DNA of 64,000 nt from Ornithinimicrobium sp. F0845 (GTDB taxonomy: Bacteria; Actinomycetota; Actinomycetes; Actinomycetales; Dermatophilaceae). A model generated the notes under the pieces. It was not told the origin of the DNA. It made no database searches and was given only the letters and a program-made list of their open reading frames with translations. The stretch covers positions 1 to 64,000 of the forward strand of contig NZ_JALKAL010000007.1 in NCBI RefSeq assembly GCF_023015765.1, given 5' to 3'. Positions within the stretch are counted from its first letter, which is position 1, and each line of letters starts with the position of its first letter. The translations under genes were made by a program, and so were the position numbers. Below, in pieces: positions 39,539 to 47,421 of the stretch.

Positions 39539-40752
39539 GATCCGTCGCCCGCTTTCCGGCTCGGCTCCGCGCCGGGCACCGACACGGGCAGGTGCGCACC
39601 GAGCACCGTGCCGTCCCCGGGGGCCGACTCCACCACCAGGTCACCGCCCAGGTCGCGCAGCCGGTCCCGCATCGAGCGCAGGCCGTAGCCGCCCCGCGGC
39701 GCCGGCAACGGCGCGGCGTCCTCCCACGCCGCGGCGTCGAACCCGACGCCGTCGTCGGCCACGTCGAGGCGCACCTGGTCCGGTGCCGTCGTGAGGGTGA
39801 CCATCACCCGGCTGGCCCCGGAGTGCTGGCGGACGTTGGCCAGCGCGCTCTGGGCGACGCGGAGCAGGGCCACCTCCTGGGCGGTGGCCAGCGGTGCCTC
39901 CGGCCCGTCGACGGTGAAGTCCGCGACGATGCCGCTCTCCGACGACATGCTCTCCACCAGACGGGACAGGGCTGCCGACAGCCCGGAGCCCTCCAGGGCC
40001 GCGGGCGTGAGGGCGTTGACCACGCGGCGGGACTCCTCCAGGTTGTCCCCGGCCGTCTCCTCGATCCGCCGCAGGAGGGTGTGCAGCTCCGCCGGATCCT
40101 GCTGGTGCTCACCCGCCCGGGCCAACAGCAGGATGGAGGAGAAGCCCTGCGCCAGGGTGTCGTGGATGTCGCGGGAGAGCCGGGTGCGCTCGGCCAGCGC
40201 ACCGCTCTCGCGCTGGGTCCGCGTGAGGTCGTCGTGCAGCACCACCATCTCCTCCTGCGTGGCGACCAACCGGTCCACGAGCTCCTGCCGCTCAACGGCC
40301 TCCCGTGCCAGGAGCTGCTCGCCTCGCGAGGCGGCGAGCGCCACCAGGCACCCAATGGCGGGCCCGAGGATCGCCCCCGCGAGGTGCGTGCCGAGGTCGA
40401 TCTGGACGCCGATCACCACCGCGAGGACCAGCACGGAGTAGGCCATCGCCAGCGGGAAGGCCATCAGATGCACGGACAGCAGCCACAGGGCGAAGGCCAC
40501 CCAGACGAAGTCCGGCGACAGCACGACCAGCCCACCCCAGAGAAGGGTCAGCCCCAGCAGCCACCAGGGCCCGGCCCCCGCCGTGACGAACGGGGCGCGC
40601 CAGGCCGTGCCCACGACATACCAGGCCGCCGTGACCAGGACCAGAGGGATGAGCCACCGCAGCTCGGTGTCCGAGCCGACCGCGCGCACCGTGCCGATCA
40701 CCAGCAGCAGCGCGAACAGCGTGTGCCGCCCCACCGCCAGCCACCGCGCCAC
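39535..40752 (-). CDS. Two-component sensor histidine kinase (HisKA_3 type)
   Basis: 405 residues from a GTG at 40752. About five or six N-terminal membrane segments (to about 155) are followed by a coiled-coil linker. The dimerisation/phospho-acceptor helix is RTRLSRDIHDTLAQGFSSIL (His). The ATPase domain has NVRQHSGASRVMVTL (N box), VADDGVGFD (G1) and GGYGLRSMRDRLRDLGG (G2). It works with the regulator at 38828. A longer frame begins at 40851, but its first 33 residues are encoded by the paired A-rich motif array and look non-coding. A GTG at 40734 is a further option. Confidence 0.9.
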   Translation of the reverse strand: MARWLAVGRHTLFALLLVIGTVRAVGSDTELRWLIPLVLVTAAWYVVGTAWRAPFVTAGAGPWWLLGLTLLWGGLVVLSPDFVWVAFALWLLSVHLMAFPLAMAYSVLVLAVVIGVQIDLGTHLAGAILGPAIGCLVALAASRGEQLLAREAVERQELVDRLVATQEEMVVLHDDLTRTQRESGALAERTRLSRDIHDTLAQGFSSILLLARAGEHQQDPAELHTLLRRIEETAGDNLEESRRVVNALTPAALEGSGLSAALSRLVESMSSESGIVADFTVDGPEAPLATAQEVALLRVAQSALANVRQHSGASRVMVTLTTAPDQVRLDVADDGVGFDAAAWEDAAPLPAPRGGYGLRSMRDRLRDLGGDLVVESAPGDGTVLGAHLPVSVPGAEPSRKAGDGS

Positions 40753-40754
40753 CC

Positions 40755-40806
40755 CATTTTTGGGGAGTTTTTGCAGGCGCCACACGCCTTTTTGGGGAGG
40801 GTTTGC
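40755..40806 (-). repeat. Paired 20-bp A-rich motif, array 3
   Basis: On the minus strand, GCAAACCCTCCCCAAAAAGG (40806-40787) and GCAAAAACTCCCCAAAAATG (40774-40755), 32 bp apart start to start. Both units carry CTCCCC where other arrays have CACTAC. The array lies between the GNAT gene stop and the histidine kinase start, on their strand. Confidence 0.75.
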
Positions 40807-40847
40807 ACGCCCTTCTCCCGGCACAGGGTCGCTCGGCGGGCCTTCGA

Positions 40848-41294
40848 TCATCGCTCCGATCCCATCCGGCGCCGCGCTTCCAGCTCAGGGTCGAGGAAGC
40901 GGCCGAGCGTGATCGTCCCCTGGTCGGTGTAGCCCAGCGCCGCATAGAACTCGACGACCGCGGCGTTGCCCTGCCGCACCATGAGCTGGACCTTCGGCGC
41001 ACCGCGGTCCCTGAGCCACTGCTCGCAGGCCTCCATCAGACACCGACCTACACCGTCGCGCCGCCGGCCGGGAGCGACCGCCAGGTAGTAGACCCACCCG
41101 CGGTGCCCGTCGTGGCCGACCATCGCGGTGCCGACGAGCTCCTCGCCCCGGACCGCAGCGAGCACGGTGGAGTTCGCGCCGCCCAGGGCTCGGGCGAGGT
41201 CGGCGTGCGGGTCGTTCCACGGACGGGTCAGCCCGCACTCCGCCCAGAGCTCGACGGCCCGATCCGCCTCGTGCGGCTGCAGCTCGCGAATCTC
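40848..41294 (-). CDS. GNAT-family acetyltransferase (YpeA-like)
   Basis: 148 residues from a GTG at 41294. The acetyl-CoA site is YYLAVAPGRRRDGVGRCLME. The start VEIRELQPHEADRAVELWAE, the WNDPHADLARAL block and MVGHDGHRGWVYYLAV match YpeA-type enzymes along the whole length. The substrate is unknown. Longer starts (41315, 41336) add residues that are not conserved. The gene lies 38 bases after the MMPL stop and is followed by the array-3 motif and the kinase. Confidence 0.85.
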   Translation of the reverse strand, partial: EIRELQPHEADRAVELWAECGLTRPWNDPHADLARALGGANSTVLAAVRGEELVGTAMVGHDGHRGWVYYLAVAPGRRRDGVGRCLMEACEQWLRDRGAPKVQLMVRQGNAAVVEFYAALGYTDQGTITLGRFLDPELEARRRMGSER

Positions 41295-41332
41295 CACGCC
41301 CCGAGTGTGCCGCATCGCCACCCCCGAGCCCG

Positions 41333-43474
41333 TCACGCCCGAGTGCGACCAACGGCGGCGGCCGGTTGACTCGGCCGCTCAACCGGCTCGGTCGGCAGAC
41401 GTCGGCCAACCGGGTCGGCCGGCAGAGGTCGGCCACCCCGGGCCACCGGGTGACTCGGCCACCAGATCCGGTCACCCACCAGCGCGAAGATCGCCGGCAC
41501 GAGCACGGCCCGCACGAGGAGGGTGTCCAGCAGCACCCCGACCCCGACGATCAGACCGAGCTGGCCGAGCGTGACCAGCGGCAGCACACCCAGTGCGGCG
41601 AACACCCCGGCCAGCACGATGCCCGCGCTGGTGATGACGGCGCCGGTGTGCGCGACGGCGCGGACCATCCCCTCGCGCGTCCCGTGCGCCACCGCCTCGT
41701 GACGGGCCCGGTGCACCAGGAAGATCGTGTAGTCGATGCCCAGCGCCACGAGGAACAGGAAGGCCAACAGCGGCACCATCACATCCAGCGCTGGGAAACC
41801 GAACAGCACGCGGCCCAGCCAGGCGCCGGCCCCGATCGCCGCGGCCGAGCTGGCCACGTTGACCACCAGCAGCAGCAGGGGCGCCAGCACCGAGCGCAGC
41901 AGCACCACCAGCACGGCGAGCCCGACCAGCAGCACCAGCGGTGCCACCACCAGGAAGTCACGGTCCGCCGCGGCCGCCTCGTCCAGGTCCTCGGCGTTGG
42001 CACCACCGACCAGCACGGCACGCTCCTCGACCGGCACCTCAGGGTCGGTGACGGCGCCCCGGATCGTGGTGACCAGTGCCTCGGCCTCGGGCGTCCCGGG
42101 CGCGGCCTCACCGACCACGGTGAACCGCGTCCACCCATCGGTCTGCGTCGGCTGCACGCGCACGATGCCGTCCAGCCGGCCCAGCTCCGTCGCCACCCGG
42201 TCGGTCTCGGCGGGGCGCGCATAGACCTGCAGCGGCGCCGCCTCACCAGCCGGGTAGTGCTCGGCCAGGACCTCCAGCCCCGTCGCCGACTCCGAGGCGA
42301 CCCGGAACTTCTCGGTCTGCGTCAGCCCGACCTGGGTGCCCAACAACCCGGAGGCCAGTATGCCGAGGGCCAGGACCGCGGCCACCACCACCTGGGTGGG
42401 GCGCCGGACCACGGCGCGCGCGATGCGCGACCAGACACCGGTCGCCTGCGGGTCGGGCTGGCCGGCACGCGGGATGAACGGCCAGAACACCCTGCGCCCG
42501 CAGACCGCGAGCGCGGCGGGCAGGGCGAGCAGGGCGGCCACGAGTGCGACCACGAGACCTGCGGCTGAGGCGACACCCAGGCCCTGCGTGCCGGGCAGGG
42601 TCGCCAGGGCCAGGGTCAGCAGCGCGAGCACGACGGTCACGTTGCTGGCGAGGATGGCCGGTGCCGCACCCCGCCAGGCGGTGGCCAGTGCCGCACGGTG
42701 GTCCTCGTCGCGGCGGAGCTCCTCGCGGTAGCGGCTGATCAGCAGCAGCGCATAGTTGGTGCCGGCGCCGAAGACCAGCACGCTGATGATCCCGCCGTCG
42801 AACTGGAGGCCGAAGGTCGTGCCGAGCCACCTGGTCAGGACGGAGGCGACCTGGTCGGCCACCCCGACCACCAGCAGCGGCACCAGGAAGAGGACCGGCG
42901 AGCGGTAGGTCCCGATCAGCAGCACCGCCACGATCCCGATGGTGACCATCAGCAGGGTGATGTCCGCCCCGTCGAAGCTGGAGGCGATGTCGGCACCGAA
43001 CGCGGGACCGCCGGTGACGGACGCACTCAGGCCTGGCACGGCATACTCAGCGACGGTGTCGCGCACCTGCTGGACCACCTCCGCCGTGGCCGAGCTGTCG
43101 GCCCCGAGCGTGACGGGGACCGAGAGCATCGCGGCGGCGCCGTCCTCGGACGGGATCACCGGCGACACCTCGTGACCGGTCACGCCGGCCAGCGCCTCGC
43201 CCATCGTGGCGGCGGCCTCGAGGTCGCCGCGCTGCAGGGCGTCGCCACCGCGGTCGAGGACGACCAGCACGGGAGCGACGTCGCTGTCCGGGAAGGTCTG
43301 CCCGACCTGCGCCGCCACCGCCGACTCGGCGGCGGCCGGGACGGAGTCACCGCGGGGCGGCGCCTCGGTGGCGCGGATCGGGCCGAGCACGATCGCGCTG
43401 ATCGCCAGGGCGACCGCGAGCACGATCCAGGCGCCGCGGCGCGTGCTGAGGAATCGGGTTGTGCGCTGGGACAT
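41333..43474 (-). CDS. MMPL-family RND transporter
   Basis: 713 residues. Twelve membrane segments lie in two repeats: TM1, a periplasmic domain (about 35-165), five helices, then the same again. Family motifs are VLVFGAGTNYALLLISRYRE and VALGIDYTIFLVHRARHEAV, which carry the acidic or Tyr residues of the proton path. The C-terminus is a short Pro/Arg-rich tail. Such proteins export lipids or drugs. Overlapping inverted repeats lie just before the ATG, so a local repressor is likely, though no TetR or MarR gene is adjacent. Confidence 0.92.
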   Translation of the reverse strand: MSQRTTRFLSTRRGAWIVLAVALAISAIVLGPIRATEAPPRGDSVPAAAESAVAAQVGQTFPDSDVAPVLVVLDRGGDALQRGDLEAAATMGEALAGVTGHEVSPVIPSEDGAAAMLSVPVTLGADSSATAEVVQQVRDTVAEYAVPGLSASVTGGPAFGADIASSFDGADITLLMVTIGIVAVLLIGTYRSPVLFLVPLLVVGVADQVASVLTRWLGTTFGLQFDGGIISVLVFGAGTNYALLLISRYREELRRDEDHRAALATAWRGAAPAILASNVTVVLALLTLALATLPGTQGLGVASAAGLVVALVAALLALPAALAVCGRRVFWPFIPRAGQPDPQATGVWSRIARAVVRRPTQVVVAAVLALGILASGLLGTQVGLTQTEKFRVASESATGLEVLAEHYPAGEAAPLQVYARPAETDRVATELGRLDGIVRVQPTQTDGWTRFTVVGEAAPGTPEAEALVTTIRGAVTDPEVPVEERAVLVGGANAEDLDEAAAADRDFLVVAPLVLLVGLAVLVVLLRSVLAPLLLLVVNVASSAAAIGAGAWLGRVLFGFPALDVMVPLLAFLFLVALGIDYTIFLVHRARHEAVAHGTREGMVRAVAHTGAVITSAGIVLAGVFAALGVLPLVTLGQLGLIVGVGVLLDTLLVRAVLVPAIFALVGDRIWWPSHPVARGGRPLPADPVGRRLPTEPVERPSQPAAAVGRTRA

Positions 43475-43480
43475 CTCTCT

Positions 43481-43515
43481 CCTGGGATCGGGAGATCCCA
43501 GGACATCCCCGATCC
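43481..43515 (-). promoter_or_regulatory. Overlapping inverted repeats upstream of the MMPL gene
   Basis: CCTGGGATC and GATCCCAGG (43481-43502) form a perfect 9-bp-arm repeat around GGGA. GGATCGGG (43485-43492) also pairs with CCCCGATCC (43507-43515). The two structures are mutually exclusive and lie 7-41 bases before the ATG, covering the ribosome site (AGGAGAGA). Confidence 0.6.
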
Positions 43516-43595
43516 AGGCTCAGCACATCGACCGTGCGGTCACAGCTGACGTCAACCGTTCGGATGAGGCCCGCCGCTTGACGGCTCCGCACCGC

Positions 43596-44162
43596 TCAGG
43601 TAGGCGCCCACGCCGGGTCGCGGCCGAGCAGCGCGACGAGCTGGTCGACCCGGCTCTCGGACTCGGTGGGCACCGGCGCGGCAAAGATCCCCGGCACCTC
43701 GCCGGCTCCGACGCGGGGCTTCTCGTAGGCCAGGCACTCCTCGACGGCGTCGGCCACCAGGTGCGGCCGGACGCCGACCGCCCGCGCCAGGTCCCAGGCG
43801 TGGACCGTGAGGTCGACCAGCATCTGGGAGGCGTACTCCACCAGCGGCGTCCGCCCCACCGAGGTGTGCACCGTGCCGTCCGGGTCGGCCTGTCCCCACG
43901 CAAGGACCGACGCGGAGATCGCGCGCCGCCAGGCCCCGACCGGGTCCTTGCCCAGCACGTCGCCGTCATAGCGCGAGCCCACTTGCTCCAGCGTCTCGCC
44001 GCGCAACAGGTGTGGTGCCCAGAGGTGCTCGGACGTCAGATGGTTCAGCAGATCGCGCACGTTCCACCCCTCGCACGGGGTCGGCCGGGACCACTCTCCC
44101 TCCAGCGGGAGATCGGTCACGACGCGCGAAGCCTCGGGGATCAACTCGATTGCTCTGCTCAC
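43596..44162 (-). CDS. TIGR03086/mycothiol-dependent-type DinB-fold protein
   Basis: 188 residues from a GTG at 44162. Features of the family are EWSRPTPCEGWNVRDLLNHL, VDLTVHAWDLARAVGVRPHL and PAPVPTESESRVDQLVALLG followed by RDPAW. The two His residues (NHL and HAWD) with the PCEGW motif form the metal site of DinB-like or mycothiol-dependent proteins. Its function is unknown. It is divergent from the isoaspartyl methyltransferase; longer starts would overlap that gene (the two ATGs share a CATG at 44181-44184). Confidence 0.8.
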   Translation of the reverse strand: MSRAIELIPEASRVVTDLPLEGEWSRPTPCEGWNVRDLLNHLTSEHLWAPHLLRGETLEQVGSRYDGDVLGKDPVGAWRRAISASVLAWGQADPDGTVHTSVGRTPLVEYASQMLVDLTVHAWDLARAVGVRPHLVADAVEECLAYEKPRVGAGEVPGIFAAPVPTESESRVDQLVALLGRDPAWAPT

Positions 44163-44181
44163 GTGAGCCACACTAGGTGTC

Positions 44182-44742
44182 ATGGCAGGCCGGAGCGATC
44201 GCGACGCGGTGGCTCGTGCCATGGACGCGACCCCGCGCACTCAGTTCCTGCCGCCCAGCGTGCGCCGCTCCGCGGACGAGGACCGCGCCCTGCAGATCGG
44301 CTTCGGCTCGACCTGCTCCCAACCCAGCACCGTGCTGTCGATGCTGCGCTTCCTGGACCTGCAGCCCGGGCACCGCGTGCTCGACGTCGGCAGCGGCTCG
44401 GGGTGGACCACGGCGATCATGGCCCGTCTGGTGGGCCCTGACGGCAGCGTCCTCGGCGTGGAGCTGGAGGCCCCGCTCGTCGAGCGCAGCGCTGTGGCGC
44501 TCCGGGACGTGCCCAATGCCGAGGTCCGGGTCGCCACCAAGGGCCAGCTCGGTGCACCCGACGCTGGTCCGTTCGACCGGATCCTGGTCTCTGCGGCCAC
44601 CTCCAAACTGCCCGAGTCCCTGGTGGAGCAACTGACCCCCGACGGCGCGATGGTGCTCCCGCTCGCCGGCCGCCTGGTCCGGGCGACCCGGGAGGGCAAG
44701 GAAGTCGCGCCGGGCTACTACGCGTTCGTGCCGCTGCGCTGA
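44182..44742 (+). CDS. Protein-L-isoaspartate O-methyltransferase-like protein
   Basis: 186 residues. The Pcm pattern is evident: VARAMDATPRTQFLPPSVRR near the start, STCSQPSTVLSMLRFLDLQP, motif I HRVLDVGSGSGWTTAIMARL and FDRILVSAATSKLPESLVEQ then LTPDGAMVLPL. It methylates isoaspartyl residues in damaged proteins or, as in many actinobacterial relatives, a different target. It is slightly short (about 210 in E. coli). Confidence 0.87.
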   Translation: MAGRSDRDAVARAMDATPRTQFLPPSVRRSADEDRALQIGFGSTCSQPSTVLSMLRFLDLQPGHRVLDVGSGSGWTTAIMARLVGPDGSVLGVELEAPLVERSAVALRDVPNAEVRVATKGQLGAPDAGPFDRILVSAATSKLPESLVEQLTPDGAMVLPLAGRLVRATREGKEVAPGYYAFVPLR

Positions 44743-44832
44743 TCTGCTCCACGCCCTCTTCCGGTCACACCCGCCGCCCCAACAACCCCACTGGTCCCAC
44801 TGGTTCGCGCCGGACGCTCCGCCCGCCGCCCC

Positions 44833-45126
44833 TCAGCGCGGGTCAAGCAGCGGCTGGAACTCTGGGTGCCGGTGGACGTACTTCTTGACGAACGGGCACG
44901 TCGCGACCAGCGTGAGCGCCGGCTTCTCCTCCTGCAGGCGCTCCAACACCCCTCGCACGAGCTTGGAGCCGATGCCCTCGCCCTCGTGGCCGGGCTCGAC
45001 CTCGGTGTGCGTCAGGTCGATGGTGTTCGCGCCCGTCACGTAGTCGATCCAGCCGACGGTCTCACCCTCGACCTGCGCCTCGAAGCGGGACTCTGCCGCG
45101 TTGTTGACCACGATGACTTCGCTCAT
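44833..45126 (-). CDS. Small GNAT-family N-acetyltransferase
   Basis: 97 residues, the short single-domain type (Acetyltransf_CG). The key region is TEVEPGHEGEGIGSKLVRGV then LERLQEEKPALTLVATCPFV and KKYVHRHPEFQPLL. The acetyl-CoA loop is GHEGEGIGSKL. Function is not established; relatives include human NATD1. I start at the ATG at 45126 on the basis of similarity. Confidence 0.85.
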   Translation of the reverse strand: MSEVIVVNNAAESRFEAQVEGETVGWIDYVTGANTIDLTHTEVEPGHEGEGIGSKLVRGVLERLQEEKPALTLVATCPFVKKYVHRHPEFQPLLDPR

Positions 45127-45249
45127 GACAGCCACTGTCCCATGTCCGGCGGGCGGGGGCAGCCTGGAGTGCGACACGGCGGGCGGTGGCAGGAGGGAGG
45201 CGACACGACGGGCCCGGTCAAGGGCGGGACCGGAGGACGGCGCGCCCGG

Positions 45250-45756
45250 TCAGGCGCTGGGCGCACCCGCCGGAGGCTTGGCATCACGCTTGCGGCGCAC
45301 ATACAACTGCTTGCGCACGCGCGCGATGAGCGCGCCGTCCTCGGCCACCACGTCGGTGTCGAACCAGCGCAGCACCTTGGACCCGTCGGCCGCGGCCTCC
45401 CGCAGCTCGGTCAGGTGCTCCTCGGTCAGCCGGAACTCCGCGCGCACGGTGGTCCGCCCCGGGGCCACAAACTCGATCTCGCCGGCCTTGTCCCACACGA
45501 CATACTCCCGGCCGATGTTGTGCATCACCATGAGCATCCAGAACGGGTCGACCATCGCGAAGAGCGAGCCGCCGAACTGGGTGCCGACGTAGTTGCGGTT
45601 GAACACGCCCTTGCGCAGCGCCACCCGGACATAGCGGTAGTCCGCGGACATCTCCTCGATGCGGATGCCTGCCGCGGCGAACGGCGGCCACAGGTTCATG
45701 CCGTGCCGCAGGACGCGGTGGTCGCCCCCGAGGTTCTGCCAGGTCGGCACCTTCAC
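45250..45756 (-). CDS. DUF4442 / hot-dog fold protein
   Basis: 168 residues from a GTG at 45756 that overlaps the DedA stop by four bases. The sequence FNRNYVGTQFGGSLFAMVDP then FWMLMVMHNIGREYVVWDKA matches the DUF4442 group of thioesterase-like hot-dog proteins. The C-terminus is basic (YVRRKRDAKPPAG). It probably acts on an acyl-CoA or acyl carrier; no activity is known for this group to my knowledge. It is cotranscribed with dedA. Confidence 0.8.
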   Translation of the reverse strand: MKVPTWQNLGGDHRVLRHGMNLWPPFAAAGIRIEEMSADYRYVRVALRKGVFNRNYVGTQFGGSLFAMVDPFWMLMVMHNIGREYVVWDKAGEIEFVAPGRTTVRAEFRLTEEHLTELREAAADGSKVLRWFDTDVVAEDGALIARVRKQLYVRRKRDAKPPAGAPSA

Positions 45757-46388
45757 GTGCTCTGCTCCTTCTCGGCCTCGGAGGCCGCCTCGTCCGGTGA
45801 TCCGGTGAACATCTTGATCAACCGCTCGACAACCAGGCCGAGCAGCACGCCACCGGTGACGGCCACGGCCATCGCCAGCAGCGGGTTGTCGTGCAGCCAG
45901 TTGCCGGCGACGGTCCCGATCGCGATCGAGTAGGCCGCCCAGCTGACCGCCGCGATCGCGTCCAGGATCATGAAGAGCGGCCGGGGGAAGCGGGTCGCGC
46001 CCGCGGTGATGTTGACCGCGACCCGCCCGACCGGGATGTAGCGCGCGGCCATGATGATCACCGCGCCGCGCCGGTCCAGCTGGTGGGCGGCCCAGGCCAT
46101 GGCCCGCCGGATCCGGGGGTGGTTGCTGCGCGCCAGCCCGGTCAGCCAGTGCCGCCCGATCGTGTAGGCCAGGTTGTCGCCGATGAACGCCCCGGTGGCC
46201 GCGGCCAGAAAGACCAGCCACAGGTTGGGCTCCCCCACCGACACCGACACGGCGGCCAGCCCCACGATGATCGACTCGCTCGGCAGGGGCGGGAAGATGC
46301 CGTCGATGATGCACAGCCCGAAGACGACCCACAGCACCCACGTCGAGTCGGCGTGCGTGCTGACGAACTCGTTGATCGCATCGATCAC
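45753..46388 (-). CDS. DedA-family membrane protein
   Basis: 211 residues, about five membrane segments. Family blocks are LCIIDGIFPPLPSESIIVGL, GAFIGDNLAYTIGRHW and AARYIPVGRVAVNITAGATR, where the Arg residues are essential in E. coli homologues. DedA proteins are lipid-phosphate flippases or scramblases involved in recycling of undecaprenyl phosphate or envelope homeostasis. The C-terminal 15 residues are acidic. It is followed by the DUF4442 gene in an overlapping pair. Confidence 0.92.
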   Translation of the reverse strand: MIDAINEFVSTHADSTWVLWVVFGLCIIDGIFPPLPSESIIVGLAAVSVSVGEPNLWLVFLAAATGAFIGDNLAYTIGRHWLTGLARSNHPRIRRAMAWAAHQLDRRGAVIIMAARYIPVGRVAVNITAGATRFPRPLFMILDAIAAVSWAAYSIAIGTVAGNWLHDNPLLAMAVAVTGGVLLGLVVERLIKMFTGSPDEAASEAEKEQST

Positions 46389-46469
46389 CGGCGCACTCCT
46401 CTCCCTCGACCTGCAGTCAACTCACCGGACGTCCGCGGCGTTCCCGGCCTCACGGCATACTGCCCGGGC

Positions 46470-47231
46470 TCACAGCCACGACACGTGCGGGGCCAGCAGG
46501 GCATAGCCGACGAACGCCACCACGTCCAGGACAGTGTGGGCGATCACCAGCGGCATCACCCGCTTGGTGCGGGCGAAGACCAGGCCCAGGATCAGCCCCA
46601 TCGCCACGTTGCCGATGAACCCGCCGAACCCCTGGTAGAGATGGTAGCTGCCGCGGACCAGTGCGCTGGTGACGATGATCGTGGCCGTCGACCACCCGGC
46701 CTGCGCCCACCGCGTGAACAGGTAGCCGACCATCACCACCTCCTCCAGCAGGGCGTTGCCGACCGCCGCGAGCACCAGCACCGGGACGCCCCACCAGATG
46801 TCCGGCAGGCCGGCGGCGCTGATCGTGGTGTTGACGCCGAGCTCGCGCGCCAGGAGATAGAGACCCAGGCCGGGGAGCCCGATGAGGGCGGCCAGCCCGA
46901 GTCCGGCGACGGTGTCGTGGCCGGGACGGGTCAGGTCCAGCCCCATCGCCCGGTGCGCGCTCGTGGCTCCCCGGGGCAGGTCCTGCGCCAGCAGGAACAG
47001 GGCCAGGGCGACAGGCACCAGCGGCAGCAGTATGTCGGCGAGCTGGTAGGCCAGGTCCAGCCAGGGCCGATCTGGGACCCGGGAGGTGTTCATCGCCGTG
47101 GTCTGCGCGGACAGTGGAGCGGGCTGGGTGAGCTTGTTGATCAGCGAGAGCAGCGCCCAGACCGCCGAGGCCCCCAGACTCACGCCGAGGACGAGCACCG
47201 TCTCGGTGACCAGCCGGTTCCGATGGGTCAC
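46470..47231 (-). CDS. CPBP-family intramembrane metalloprotease
   Basis: 253 residues with about seven membrane segments. The CPBP (Abi) motifs are NALLEEVVMVGYLFTRWAQA (motif 1, Glu-Glu; the usual Arg at +6 is replaced), SALVRGSYHLYQGFGGFIGN (motif 2 His) and PLVIAHTVLDVVAFVGY (motif 3 His). These residues coordinate zinc in CAAX-type prenyl proteases, but the bacterial substrate is unknown. It ends 81 bases before the DedA start; a GGCATAC motif lies in that gap. The 190-bp gap 47232-47421 carries the promoter region of the next subtilase; I see no clear boxes. Confidence 0.87.
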   Translation of the reverse strand: MTHRNRLVTETVLVLGVSLGASAVWALLSLINKLTQPAPLSAQTTAMNTSRVPDRPWLDLAYQLADILLPLVPVALALFLLAQDLPRGATSAHRAMGLDLTRPGHDTVAGLGLAALIGLPGLGLYLLARELGVNTTISAAGLPDIWWGVPVLVLAAVGNALLEEVVMVGYLFTRWAQAGWSTATIIVTSALVRGSYHLYQGFGGFIGNVAMGLILGLVFARTKRVMPLVIAHTVLDVVAFVGYALLAPHVSWL

Positions 47232-47421
47232 AGGGCAGCCCGCACGGACGTGAGGACCGGTCCGGAATCAAGGCGCATGGACCAAAGGTAACGATTGGGC
47301 TACACCTCTAGACAACTGCCGTACCGCCGGTGAGACTGCGAACGCAACCCGTGTCCCTGCGCCGATTTGTTGTGCGTCGACACGACCGGTTGCGGCGTAT
47401 CCCCTCGAGTAAGGACACCAA

